From Kurthia zopfii (GTDB taxonomy: Bacteria; Bacillota; Bacilli; Bacillales_A; Planococcaceae), in the NCBI RefSeq assembly GCF_003143955.1, contig NZ_QFVS01000005.1, positions 45,907 to 109,906 of the forward strand: DNA of 64,000 bases. Direction: 5' to 3'. The notes beneath the pieces were generated by a model. It had not been told where the DNA came from. It was given only the letters and a program-made list of their open reading frames with translations, and did not search any database. The position numbers and the translations under genes were made by a program. Position 1 is the stretch's first letter. Every line of letters starts with the position of its first letter. This document shows, piece by piece, positions 25,796-33,526 of this stretch.

Positions 25796-25830
25796 AGAAG
25801 TAATCGCATCATTGCGATTACTTCTTTTTA
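25796..25830 (+). terminator. terminator after the YjdJ-like gene
   Basis: Perfect 13-base arms (25796-25808 and 25813-25825) around a TCAT loop, followed by a T run. Confidence 0.9.
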
Positions 25831-25905
25831 ATTTAGGCTATGAATGGAAATCAAAGTTAAAAATCGGTAGAATTATTATCAATGTGTGGAAAAGGAGATG
25901 AAAAA

Positions 25906-26352
25906 ATGAAAAGAACAGTTGAAAAAGTTTTTGGCATCGCCGGAATCCTTTGTAACTTGATTGCCATCGGTCTAGGTGGATTGTTTTTAGTAGGGTTTAA
26001 TGGTATCAAAAATGATCCAAACTTCGCAAATGACTTTGCAAACATTCAAAATGAAATGAAAGACCCAGGTACTGAAAATGTCACGCCAGAAGATTTACAA
26101 TCTCTATTAGACGCTGTTTCACCGTTTATGGGGACTTTCGGATGGATCTTAGTTATATGCTTTATTATTAGTACTATAATTGGAATTGCCGCTATGATTT
26201 TAGGCTCTAAACCAGAGAAAGCCCAGCTAACAGGGATTCTATTGATCGTTGCAGGTATATTCGCAGGTATTATTACAATCACTTCAATTCTATTTTACAT
26301 TGCTGCAATCATGTTCTTCGTTAGAAAACCTTCCGAAGAAATGAAAGAATAG
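25906..26352 (+). CDS. DUF4064-like small membrane protein
   Basis: A 148-residue membrane protein with three hydrophobic segments: near residues 7-30 (FGIAGILCNLIAIGLGGLFL), 80-108 and 114-138. A hydrophilic loop separates the first and second. The layout and MKRTVEKVFGI start resemble DUF4064 proteins; the function is unknown. The start is ATG 25906 behind AAAGGAGA. Its stop abuts the stop of the convergent TetR gene with no spacer and no terminator, an unusually tight junction. Confidence 0.72.
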   Translation: MKRTVEKVFGIAGILCNLIAIGLGGLFLVGFNGIKNDPNFANDFANIQNEMKDPGTENVTPEDLQSLLDAVSPFMGTFGWILVICFIISTIIGIAAMILGSKPEKAQLTGILLIVAGIFAGIITITSILFYIAAIMFFVRKPSEEMKE

Positions 26353-26943
26353 TTACTTAATTAATTCGCCTTCAACGAGTTGAAGAATGATCGAATGTAT
26401 AGCAGGTGGGATTTTTTCAAAACACATATCTTCATTATAAATATAAAGATGTTGTACCATCGCTAAAATAGAGCCAATCATACCAACTTGGAATAAGATT
26501 AAATCTGTTTTAGGGATCAAGCCTGCATCCATTCTTTTGACGATCTCTAAATCACCATTCGAATGTTTATACACATGGCTAATATATTGTTCTGAAATTT
26601 CAGGATGTCGTACAGCTTCTGTGAATAAAATCGTAAACTGTGGACGGTTAGCAAATACTTTGTCTAATAAATCATTGACCCAAAGTGTCGCTAATTCTTT
26701 ATTTGATAATGCAACATATTCTTCTTTGCTTCTTTCGAATAAAACAGTTGGTTCTACACTTGCGATTAGTAGCGCACTCTTACCTTTAAAGTATTTGTAC
26801 ATTGCAGCTTCGGAAATATTAGATTCCTTTGCAATTTGCGCAGTGGATGTTGAATCATATCCCTGCTTATAAAATAAGTTACGGGCAACATCTAAAATTC
26901 GTTGTTTTGTAAGGTCGCCTTTAGACATTTTTTGAGAACTCAT
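26353..26943 (-). CDS. TetR-family transcriptional regulator
   Basis: A repressor of about 196 residues with an N-terminal TetR helix-turn-helix (TKQRILDVARNLFYKQGYDSTSTAQIAKESNISEA... region, residues 11-57) and a variable ligand domain. I choose ATG 26943 behind GGAGTG; ATG 26928 is a possible alternative. No obvious target operon adjoins it. A 20-base perfect palindrome with TetR-operator character lies 213 bases upstream (27157-27176), so it may control a promoter there. The ligand is unknown. Confidence 0.9.
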   Translation of the reverse strand: MSSQKMSKGDLTKQRILDVARNLFYKQGYDSTSTAQIAKESNISEAAMYKYFKGKSALLIASVEPTVLFERSKEEYVALSNKELATLWVNDLLDKVFANRPQFTILFTEAVRHPEISEQYISHVYKHSNGDLEIVKRMDAGLIPKTDLILFQVGMIGSILAMVQHLYIYNEDMCFEKIPPAIHSIILQLVEGELIK

Positions 26944-27000
26944 CGAATACACTCCAAACGTAAATCATTATTATGTAATCATAGCTCAAAAATGGGAATA

Positions 27001-27031
27001 AAAAAAGAGAGTAGTTTCCGCTACACTCTTA
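27001..27031 (-). terminator. minus-strand terminator upstream of tetR
   Basis: Read on the minus strand, AGAGTGTAG and CTACTCTCT (one mismatch) form a hairpin followed by seven Ts. It ends a transcript that starts further upstream, separate from tetR. Confidence 0.7.
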
Positions 27032-27107
27032 GACGAAGATTAATCTTTTCAAGTTTCCGTATTGACGGTACGGGCTTGTATTGACGAATGGCATATTTAT
27101 GAGCCAT
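27021..27107 (-). CDS. candidate 28-residue basic peptide or small RNA
   Basis: A minus-strand frame of 28 codons (ATG 27107 to TAG 27021) encodes a strongly basic peptide beginning MAHKYAIRQYKP. Its stop codon lies in the stem of the terminator at 27001-27031, a common layout for small genes. No Shine-Dalgarno sequence is visible, so the transcript could instead be an untranslated RNA. Upstream are the two palindromic elements of the 27112-27184 region. Confidence 0.3.
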   Translation of the reverse strand: MAHKYAIRQYKPVPSIRKLEKINLRLRV

Positions 27108-27135
27108 TAATAATTAGTGTGTTTGCACTAAAAAC

Positions 27136-27184
27136 AGGTTCTAAATTTCTCTTTATAAGTTAGTGTACACTAACTTTAGAACCT
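27136..27184. promoter_or_regulatory. nested palindromes, candidate TetR operator
   Basis: AAGTTAGTGTACACTAACTT (27157-27176) is a perfect 20-base palindrome. It is enclosed by a second perfect inverted repeat, AGGTTCTAAA (27136-27145) with TTTAGAACCT (27175-27184). On the minus strand TTCTAA and TATAAA sit on either side of the inner palindrome with 18 bases between them. A looser TTAGTG-N6-CACTAA lies at about 27113-27130. Confidence 0.6.
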
Positions 27185-27324
27185 ATAATTAGTATACAAT
27201 AGTTATTTTAAGGAATGCAATAGATTTTTGTGTATTTTATGGAGATATGTCTAAAATATGGATATATATATTTCCATGAAACTTTCTCTTAATTAAAACG
27301 TAATATTAATAACATCGATTTAAC

Positions 27325-27350
27325 GATTGATTGAAAGGTGTTTTGGGTAT
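27325..27350 (+). promoter_or_regulatory. possible sigma-B promoter of the YtxH-like gene
   Basis: GATTGA (27325-27330), a 14-base spacer and a perfect GGGTAT -10 (27345-27350). The -35 box matches the sigma-B consensus GTTTAA at four of six bases. It lies 41 bases before the start codon. Confidence 0.4.
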
Positions 27351-27391
27351 AGTTACTTTATAGATAAAAAATCTGGAAGGAATGATTGAAC

Positions 27392-27733
27392 ATGGGTAAA
27401 AAGAGTACATCATTACTATTAGCAGGATTAGCAGCAGGAGCATATGCATATTTCAAGAAACCAGAGAATCGTGACAAAGCGGTTGAAGCTTTTAATAGCA
27501 CGAAAGTTAAAGTAAATGACTTTATTGAAACTCAAAAACAAAATTTGCAAGATCGTTCGAATACTGATTCATCAAATTCAGATACGACAGTAACTGGAGA
27601 TGTAAATGAAGATTATCATTTAGACGAAAAAGACATGGTTTCTGAAGGTGCGCTAACTTCAGTACAATACTATAATGAAGAAGCACAAGAACGCCTTGAT
27701 GCAAAACGCAATCTTCAACAAGGTGACAACTAA
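27392..27733 (+). CDS. YtxH-like small membrane-anchored protein
   Basis: A 113-residue protein. A short N-terminal hydrophobic anchor (SLLLAGLAAGAYAYF) is followed by KKPENRDKAVEAF and a long hydrophilic, Asp/Ser/Gln-rich tail. The layout recalls YtxH-type general-stress proteins, though similarity is weak. The start is ATG 27392 behind GGAAGGA. A possible sigma-B promoter lies upstream, which would fit a stress role. A terminator follows. Confidence 0.65.
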   Translation: MGKKSTSLLLAGLAAGAYAYFKKPENRDKAVEAFNSTKVKVNDFIETQKQNLQDRSNTDSSNSDTTVTGDVNEDYHLDEKDMVSEGALTSVQYYNEEAQERLDAKRNLQQGDN

Positions 27734-27748
27734 CGCTTAATGAACTTG

Positions 27749-27778
27749 AAACTCCTCCTTTTTAGGGGGAGTTTTTTT
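27749..27778 (+). terminator. terminator after the YtxH-like gene
   Basis: AAACTCCTCC pairs with GGGGGAGTTT around a 6-base loop, followed by Ts. The T run leads into the ribosome site of the next gene. Confidence 0.85.
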
Positions 27779-27791
27779 AGGAGGGATTCAT

Positions 27792-28319
27792 TTGAGAAAA
27801 GTAATATTATATATCGCGACAAGTGTGGATGGTTACATCGCAAAAGAGGATGGCAGTATCAGCTGGTTGGAAGATGTGGAAATGACTGAAGCAGACACTA
27901 GTTATGAACAATTTTATGACAGTGTGGATACAGTAATAATGGGAAGAACGACATATGATCAAATAACGACCGAGTTATCCCTAGATATGTATCCTTATGA
28001 AGATGCGACATCTTATATTATGACGAGTAGAGAAGCGGACAAAAGAGAAAACTGTCACTTTGTAGCAGGCAGTATCATCGAGTTAGTGAAGAAATTGAAG
28101 GCGGAAGCAGGTTCTAATATTTGGATTATCGGTGGGAATGGCGTAATTCAAGCATTAGTAGAAGCTAATTTAATAGATGAATACCAAATTACATTGATTC
28201 CGATTATTTTAGGAAAAGGCATCCCTCTTTTCAATGAGATGGAAGAGCCAGTAAAACTTAAAGCTAGTTCAAGTAATTGCAAAAACGGTATGATAACAAC
28301 CATTTATAAACGACAATAA
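27792..28319 (+). CDS. dihydrofolate reductase-like (RibD C-terminal domain) protein
   Basis: A 175-residue stand-alone RibD_C/DHFR-fold oxidoreductase (YyaP/YwjB-like). It has VILYIATSVDGYIAKEDG at the N-terminus, VDTVIMGRTTYDQI, then the NADPH-binding IWIIGGNGVIQALVEANLIDE. Such proteins bind NADPH; substrates are mostly unknown. The start is TTG 27792 behind GGAGGG. Single gene between two terminators. Confidence 0.88.
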   Translation: MRKVILYIATSVDGYIAKEDGSISWLEDVEMTEADTSYEQFYDSVDTVIMGRTTYDQITTELSLDMYPYEDATSYIMTSREADKRENCHFVAGSIIELVKKLKAEAGSNIWIIGGNGVIQALVEANLIDEYQITLIPIILGKGIPLFNEMEEPVKLKASSSNCKNGMITTIYKRQ

Positions 28320-28345
28320 AAAAGCTGCCCGAGGGCAGCTTTTTA
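28319..28345. terminator. bidirectional terminator
   Basis: AAAAAGCTGCCC pairs with GGGCAGCTTTTT around a two-base loop, shared by two convergent genes. Confidence 0.93.
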
Positions 28346-28353
28346 TTTACGAT

Positions 28354-29871
28354 TTACTCTGCGTCTTCCGGAGCAATCATTTGACCATATTTAGCTAAGT
28401 TTGTGTGGAATGATAAAGCTTTTTCTAATACGTGAGGTGTATGACCGCCACGAGTATTTGCTTCTTCAACATACGCACGTAAGGCAGGTTTATAAGCAGG
28501 GTGTACACAGTTTTCGATGATTAATTCTGCACGTTGGCGAGGAGCTAATCCACGTAAATCTGCTAAACCTTGCTCTGTTACAACAACATCTACATCATGT
28601 TCATTGTGATCTACGTGAGATACGAATGGCACGATTGAAGAAATTTTACCTTCTTTAGCATATGATTTTGTAATGAAGATCGAAATACGTGCAGCACGAG
28701 CGAAGTCACCAGAACCACCTATTCCGTTCATCATTTTATTACCTGCTACGTGAGTTGAGTTTACGTTGCCGTAAATATCGAATTCAAGTGCAGTATTCAT
28801 AGCGATTAATCCCATACGACGAACTAATTCAGGATGATTTGAAATCTCTTGTGGGCGTAGGCAAAGTTTGTCTTTATATTTCTCTAAGTTACCGAATACC
28901 GAATCTAATTTTTCAGCTGTAAGTGAAGTTGCACAACCTGAAGCAAATTTAACTTTTCCAGCATCGATTAAATCGAAGACAGAATCTTGTAGTACTTCAG
29001 AATATACTTCTAAATCTTTAAATTCAGAATTTACCATACCACCTAAAACAGCATTAGCAACGGAACCTACACCCGATTGAAGAGGTGCTAATGTATCTGT
29101 TAAGCGACCTTCTTTAACCTCGTTACGAAGGAAGTCAATGATGTTATCAGCGATTTGTTGTGTTTCATCATCGATTGCAGTCATTGAAGTTGGCGTATCC
29201 ACTTGATCAGTTAAAACGATTGCTGCTACTTTTTCAGGATCCAATGGAATACCGATTGAACCGATGCGATCAGAAGCGCTAAGTAAAGGAATTGCACCGC
29301 GTTGACCTTGTGCTTCAGGTACGTAAATATCATGAATGCCTTCTAATTGTTCATAAGAAGCTAAGTTTAGTTCTACGATTACTTTCTTCGCTGTTTGAAC
29401 ATAGATTGGTGAGTTACCAACAGAAGTAGTTGGAATTAATAAACCATCTTCAGTAATTGCTACAGCTTCAACAATTGCTACATCGATTGGATCGATCGCA
29501 TTTTGACGAAGATATTCAGCCGTTACAGATAAATGTTGGTCGACAAAATACATATCTTGTTTATTAATATGGCCACGCATTGTGCGGTCTAATTGGAATG
29601 GTAAGCGTTTGTTTACGATTCCAGCATCAGACATTAAAGCGTCGATATCAGAACCTAAAGAAGCTCCTGTAAAGACATTTACTTTGAATTTTTCTCCAGC
29701 GTTAGCGCGATCAACTAATGCCATCGGAATCGCTTTTGCGTCTCCAGCACGAGTGAACCCACTTAAACCTAGTGTCATACCATCTGTGATAATAGAAGCA
29801 GCATCTTTTGCAGACATCACTTTGTCAGCTAATGCATTATAGCGTAATCTTTCTTCAACTTTTGCAGACAT
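28354..29871 (-). CDS. acetyl-CoA hydrolase / succinate CoA-transferase family protein
   Basis: A 505-residue family I CoA-transferase of the Cat1/AarC/acetyl-CoA hydrolase group, with the N-terminal AADIITDGMTLGLSGFTRAGDAKAIP-type nucleotide-like region, APLQSGVGSVANAVLGGM and GIGGSGDFARAARIS. These enzymes move CoA between acetate, succinate or propionate. I place the start at ATG 29871 behind GAAGGGAAG; TTG 29889 is in frame but sits before that site. The next gene upstream, in the same direction, encodes a LytTR regulator, a plausible activator. A terminator (30152-30182) lies between them. Confidence 0.85.
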   Translation of the reverse strand: MSAKVEERLRYNALADKVMSAKDAASIITDGMTLGLSGFTRAGDAKAIPMALVDRANAGEKFKVNVFTGASLGSDIDALMSDAGIVNKRLPFQLDRTMRGHINKQDMYFVDQHLSVTAEYLRQNAIDPIDVAIVEAVAITEDGLLIPTTSVGNSPIYVQTAKKVIVELNLASYEQLEGIHDIYVPEAQGQRGAIPLLSASDRIGSIGIPLDPEKVAAIVLTDQVDTPTSMTAIDDETQQIADNIIDFLRNEVKEGRLTDTLAPLQSGVGSVANAVLGGMVNSEFKDLEVYSEVLQDSVFDLIDAGKVKFASGCATSLTAEKLDSVFGNLEKYKDKLCLRPQEISNHPELVRRMGLIAMNTALEFDIYGNVNSTHVAGNKMMNGIGGSGDFARAARISIFITKSYAKEGKISSIVPFVSHVDHNEHDVDVVVTEQGLADLRGLAPRQRAELIIENCVHPAYKPALRAYVEEANTRGGHTPHVLEKALSFHTNLAKYGQMIAPEDAE

Positions 29872-30151
29872 GAAAATACTTCCCTTCAATATATAAATAA
29901 TTTAATTACTTTTGAAATCAGTTGTACCAAAAAATTTTATCACTAAATTGTCACATATAGTTTAGGTCGTGCATGAAAAGGTTTAAAAAACGTTTTAAAA
30001 GGAAAATAGTTGCTTTAAATAGAAAATGAAAAGTCATAAATGTATCAATGATAGGGGATAAATCACTAAAGATATAAAAAGTTTTATTTTTAAGTTGATT
30101 TTAAAGTCGACCTTTAGCAGCGGATTAGAAATGGACATTTGACATAAAAAA
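29872..30151. other. CoA-transferase upstream region
   Basis: About 280 AT-rich bases. On the minus strand a GATAAAAT -10-like element lies near 29935-29945. I found no clear LytTR direct repeats and no cre box. Confidence 0.5.
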
Positions 30152-30182
30152 AGAAAGTGTCGGTAATGTACCGACACTTTCT
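30152..30182. terminator. terminator after the LytTR gene
   Basis: AGAAAGTGTCGGTA pairs perfectly with TACCGACACTTTCT around a three-base loop, with flanking A and T tracts on both sides. Confidence 0.9.
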
Positions 30183-30198
30183 GTATAAATCGTATAAA

Positions 30199-30849
30199 TT
30201 AAAAACCTAATGAACGACGGAAGTAACTAGCGTAGCGTTGGCTCACTGGGATTCTTGTACCGTCTTTCATGATTAATAAGAATGTTGAATGTGAATCTGG
30301 TTGAATTTCATCGATGAAATCAATATTTACGATATAAGAACGGTGACAACGAATGAAAGTATCAGGTGATAAGAATAATTCTAAATCACTTAAGTTCAAA
30401 CGGTGATAACCTTCTTTAGACATTGTCTTCACAAAAGTTTTGCGAAGTTGAGTCTCTAAGTAAATTACCTCATCGTGTTTTACTGGATACCAGCAATCAT
30501 CAATTTTAATCGTGATGTAATTTGTTAAGAATGGTGATGGCTTTTGCGGGAATACTGCAGTGATTGCACCCTTCGCTTCGCCCTCTTCCATTAGTGGAAT
30601 AGACATGCCGTAGTATGGTACACCGAAAACATCTGGTTCGATAAATGAATTGATTTTTTGACCATAGTCAAGTGCCTTATGTGTTGCAGAACCTTCTGGA
30701 ATTGCATCACCTGGTTTGATTTTTAAATCGATTTTTTTACTAGGTTGATAGTAAAGATATTCCTTAGTATCAGATACAACGATTGATGTATTGTCCGGGA
30801 AAAACTCCTTAATAACCTCTATCAATTCCTCGATTGATCTTGGATCCAT
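30199..30849 (-). CDS. LytTR-domain transcriptional regulator with PAS-like sensor
   Basis: A 216-residue regulator. Residues 1-105 form a sensor-like domain (DNTSIVVSDTKEYLYYQPS, then GSATHKALDYGQKI) that recalls PAS/GAF-type modules. Residues 112-216 are a LytTR DNA-binding domain (VIYLETQLRKTFVKTM, DTFIRCHRSYIVNIDFI). It lacks a receiver domain, so it senses a ligand directly and is not partnered with a histidine kinase. It lies upstream of and codirectional with the CoA-transferase gene, which it may regulate. A carboxylate or CoA metabolite as ligand is a guess. Confidence 0.88.
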   Translation of the reverse strand: MDPRSIEELIEVIKEFFPDNTSIVVSDTKEYLYYQPSKKIDLKIKPGDAIPEGSATHKALDYGQKINSFIEPDVFGVPYYGMSIPLMEEGEAKGAITAVFPQKPSPFLTNYITIKIDDCWYPVKHDEVIYLETQLRKTFVKTMSKEGYHRLNLSDLELFLSPDTFIRCHRSYIVNIDFIDEIQPDSHSTFLLIMKDGTRIPVSQRYASYFRRSLGF

Positions 30850-31293
30850 TAATTCATACCTCGTTTCTTTCCTTTTCTTCTCAAAAACTTATTTTACACA
30901 TTGTTATAACATTTTACTATAGATTCAGGAGAAAATTAAGTAAAGAAGCCCAGAACATTCTATTCGTTTCCTATATATGTCAAAGAGGTGAACGTGGAAA
31001 TGCTTGTAAATACGTATATCTTGGCAATAAAAGTAAGGCTAAATGTGAAAAAAATTAATAAAAAATAAAAAAATATAGTATTATAGTCTTTCCCTTTTAT
31101 TAATAATATTGTATAATTTTTATAAAAAACAGGTATATTAGTTCTTTTGAAATTAAGTACAACGACCTAATTTATAAAATTTTACAATTTTTTGTTTTAT
31201 AGGAATAAAACTATTTTCTTATTACTATTTTCGTTATATAGTATAAAGTGGGTTATTACAAAATGCGTAAATATAAGAAAGATGGGGAAGCTA
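30850..31293. other. 444-base divergent intergenic region
   Basis: A very AT-rich stretch between the LytTR and AraC genes. It contains one short frame with a good ribosome site (31000-31068). No terminator or palindrome convinced me. Confidence 0.6.
31000..31068 (+). CDS. candidate 22-residue amphipathic peptide
   Basis: ATG 31000 lies nine bases after AGAGGTG and opens 22 codons ending at TAA 31066. The peptide starts MLVNTYILAIKVRL and has a Lys-rich tail, so it is hydrophobic then cationic, like small membrane-active or toxin peptides. No terminator follows. Chance occurrence in AT-rich DNA is a real alternative. Confidence 0.28.
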   Translation: MLVNTYILAIKVRLNVKKINKK

Positions 31294-32079
31294 ATGCTAC
31301 AACACCAATATTCGATTTCAGAAGCAATTTCCAAACGCTATTTTCAAGAAATTGAAACGATGAACCGTTACGATGGCATCGATAAATTTTTTGATATTGA
31401 AGTGCAGTTAGTGCGAGAAATTTATCAATTAGAAGAAGAAGCGGCAAAAGAAACGCTTGGAAAACTAATTGATATTCTCTCAGAACGATCTGGTAAACAT
31501 TTCTTTAGAGCAATACGTCATTATTTTGTAGTATTGTCATCAGTAGTAACACGTAAATTAGTTGAGAATCAAGCGCCATTCAAAAAAGCGTTTGCATTTA
31601 ATGCTGCTTGTGTGGAAATGATTGACCAACGCATGAACGATGCGGAGTTTTTACAATTCGCAGATGATTTAATTGAATTTTATATCTATGTAATTTCTGA
31701 AAGAAAGCAACCGTCATATAAACATCAGACAGTAAATAAAGTCATTATGTATATCGATGATGAAGTCGAAACTGATTTATCTGTGGAAGACATTGCACAA
31801 CATTTCTCGATTAGTACGTCACATCTGTCACGTATTTTTAAAGAACATGTCGGTATTACTTTAGTTGAATATTTAAATGTGCGTCGTGTAGAAGAATCTC
31901 AATATTATCTTCGTCACACGAATAAGAGTATCTCAAATATTTCTGAACAATTCCATTTCTGTAACCAGAGTTATTATACACGTATTTTCAAGAAGTATGT
32001 AGGGTTAACACCGAAACATTTCAGAGATCAAATTGAGCATGAATATTTCCGTTTCCAATTACCGGAACGAAATCTGTGA
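31294..32079 (+). CDS. AraC-family transcriptional regulator
   Basis: A regulator of about 261 residues whose C-terminal 100 residues form two AraC helix-turn-helices (LSVEDIAQHFSISTSHLSRIF, then ISNISEQFHFCNQSYYTRIF...GLTPKHFRD). The N-terminal 155 residues are helical and match no family I know; they are not a cupin. The start is ATG 31294 behind GGGGAAG; a longer frame from 31192 has a spurious hydrophobic N-terminus. The target is unknown. Confidence 0.85.
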   Translation: MLQHQYSISEAISKRYFQEIETMNRYDGIDKFFDIEVQLVREIYQLEEEAAKETLGKLIDILSERSGKHFFRAIRHYFVVLSSVVTRKLVENQAPFKKAFAFNAACVEMIDQRMNDAEFLQFADDLIEFYIYVISERKQPSYKHQTVNKVIMYIDDEVETDLSVEDIAQHFSISTSHLSRIFKEHVGITLVEYLNVRRVEESQYYLRHTNKSISNISEQFHFCNQSYYTRIFKKYVGLTPKHFRDQIEHEYFRFQLPERNL

Positions 32080-32163
32080 AATTGTATATTTCTTTGATTT
32101 GATTAGTTGTACAGAAATACTGTATAATTCACTTTAGTTAAAAAATTGATGTAGGTGAAAATA

Positions 32164-33048
32164 TTGAAGAAGAAACTAGGATTAATTTCGATCCTCGGTT
32201 TAGCGCCCTTCCTATTGGCTGGGTGTGAAGCTGTAGAAAACCAAACAGGCTTTTTCTACAACACTTTTGTTAGACCGATGGAGTTTTTAATTGATTTCTT
32301 TGGTAACACTGTTCTTGACGGTGGTTATGGTGGAGCAATCATCATTATCACAGTTTTAGTACGTCTTGTTTTAATGCCGTTTATGATTAAGAACTATAAA
32401 AATCAGCAAGGTATGAAATCTAAGATGGACAAACTGAAGCCGGAAATGGACTCAATCCAAAAGAAATTAAAGCAGGCTAAGTCAAAAGAAGAGCAAATGG
32501 TTCTTCAACAAGAGATGATGGGTCTTTATAAGAAGCATGGTGTCAATCCTTTAAATATGGGTTGCTTACCGATGATTATTCAAATGCCAATCATCATGGG
32601 TTTATATTATGCAATTCGTTATTCAGAGGAAGTTCAAGCGCATCATTTCTTATGGTTTAAGTTAGGTGATCCAGATATCGCGATGACTTTAATTGCCGGT
32701 GCGGTTTACTTCTTCCAAGCACAAGTTTCATTATGGACAGTTCCAGAGCAACAAAAGAAACAAATGAAATTCATGATGTATTTATCTCCAATCATGATTA
32801 TGTTTATTTCTTACACAAGTATGGCTGCACTTCCATTATACTGGTCAGTGAGTGGTGCGTTATTAGTACTACAAACAATGATCGGGCGTAAGCTGTATCC
32901 ACCTCCAGTTCCAGAAGGTAAAGTCGATGAACCGAAGAAGAAATTATTCGGCGGTAAAGAAGCAGATCCTGAACCAGAGGAACCAGCAGAAAAACGCAAA
33001 TTAACACCAGCTGAAAAAGCTGCAAAAGCACAAAAAAAGAATAAATAA
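32164..33048 (+). CDS. yidC: YidC/Oxa1/SpoIIIJ membrane protein insertase (lipoprotein form)
   Basis: A 294-residue YidC2-type insertase. It begins with a lipoprotein signal (LLAGC, Cys21), followed by about five TM segments and the conserved core (GGAIIIITVLVRLVLMP with the groove arginine, KKHGVNPLNMGCLPMIIQMP). The C-terminus is a Lys/Glu-rich tail that may bind ribosomes. The start is TTG 32164 behind AGGTG; an in-frame GTG at 32155 overlaps that site. It is not next to rnpA-rpmH, so it is probably a second copy. No MifM-like upstream ORF was seen. Confidence 0.94.
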   Translation: MKKKLGLISILGLAPFLLAGCEAVENQTGFFYNTFVRPMEFLIDFFGNTVLDGGYGGAIIIITVLVRLVLMPFMIKNYKNQQGMKSKMDKLKPEMDSIQKKLKQAKSKEEQMVLQQEMMGLYKKHGVNPLNMGCLPMIIQMPIIMGLYYAIRYSEEVQAHHFLWFKLGDPDIAMTLIAGAVYFFQAQVSLWTVPEQQKKQMKFMMYLSPIMIMFISYTSMAALPLYWSVSGALLVLQTMIGRKLYPPPVPEGKVDEPKKKLFGGKEADPEPEEPAEKRKLTPAEKAAKAQKKNK

Positions 33049-33169
33049 TATGTTACATAAAAAGGTACTGTCATTGAAAATAGTCATATCTGGTTGGGTT
33101 TTTACTTAATTAGATCGTAACTAGATTTTGTGACGGTCCTTTTTATTTATGCGGAAAAGGGGAATGAAA

Positions 33170-33415
33170 TTGACGAAAATTATTTCAGGAGTTGCAGTTG
33201 TAGCAACAAGTATTTTAGCCGTGATCTTCATGGTCATGAAGAACTTCAACTGGGCAGTATTCTGTATTACAGTAATGTTTACATTAACAAACGCCGTTAG
33301 AGCGAAAGATATGGCAACTAAAGGTTATGAAAAAGAATCTAAATGGATGAGAAATTTATCAGTATTCTTTGGTGTAGCATCTCTAGCAGTATTATGTGTG
33401 AACCTTTTTATGTAA
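33170..33415 (+). CDS. small two-TM membrane protein
   Basis: An 81-residue protein with two hydrophobic segments (IISGVAVVATSILAVIFMV and LSVFFGVASLAVLCVNLFM) joined by a charged loop that holds NAVRAKDMATKGYEKESKW. The start is TTG 33170 behind AAAGGGGA; ATG 33149 and 33164 have no properly placed site. The family is unrecognised. It follows yidC; a long-range complementarity (AAAAAGG near 33059 with CCTTTTT near 33140) between them may form a weak terminator. Confidence 0.72.
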   Translation: MTKIISGVAVVATSILAVIFMVMKNFNWAVFCITVMFTLTNAVRAKDMATKGYEKESKWMRNLSVFFGVASLAVLCVNLFM

Positions 33416-33431
33416 AAAACCGTCTTAATTG

Positions 33432-33462
33432 AGTGTATACTTATTAGAGTATATGCTTTTTT
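33432..33462 (+). terminator. terminator after the small membrane protein
   Basis: AGTGTATACT pairs with AGTATATGCT using G-T pairs, followed by a T run. Confidence 0.7.
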
Positions 33463-33526
33463 TATGCGAAATCGTAAAAGTAAATGCAATGAAATGAGTA
33501 CCAAAGTAAGAAGGAGTGAACGAAGT

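Larger units (their letters stand above)
26944..27391. other. 448-base intergenic region
   Basis: Between tetR and the YtxH-like gene. It holds the tetR ribosome site, a minus-strand terminator, a 28-codon frame, the nested palindromes and a possible sigma-B promoter at 27325-27350. Bases 27190-27320 are AT-rich with nothing I can name. Confidence 0.7.

Noticed and set aside
26902..27084. A 60-codon plus-strand frame over the tetR start
   Set aside because: Overlaps tetR antisense and the terminator; no ribosome site.
30834..31058. A 74-codon frame reading out of the LytTR gene start
   Set aside because: It begins inside the opposing gene, has no ribosome site and low-complexity composition.
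33059..33149. Long-range inverted repeat between yidC and the small membrane gene
   Set aside because: Complementarity is imperfect with a loop of about 60 bases; too weak to list as a terminator.
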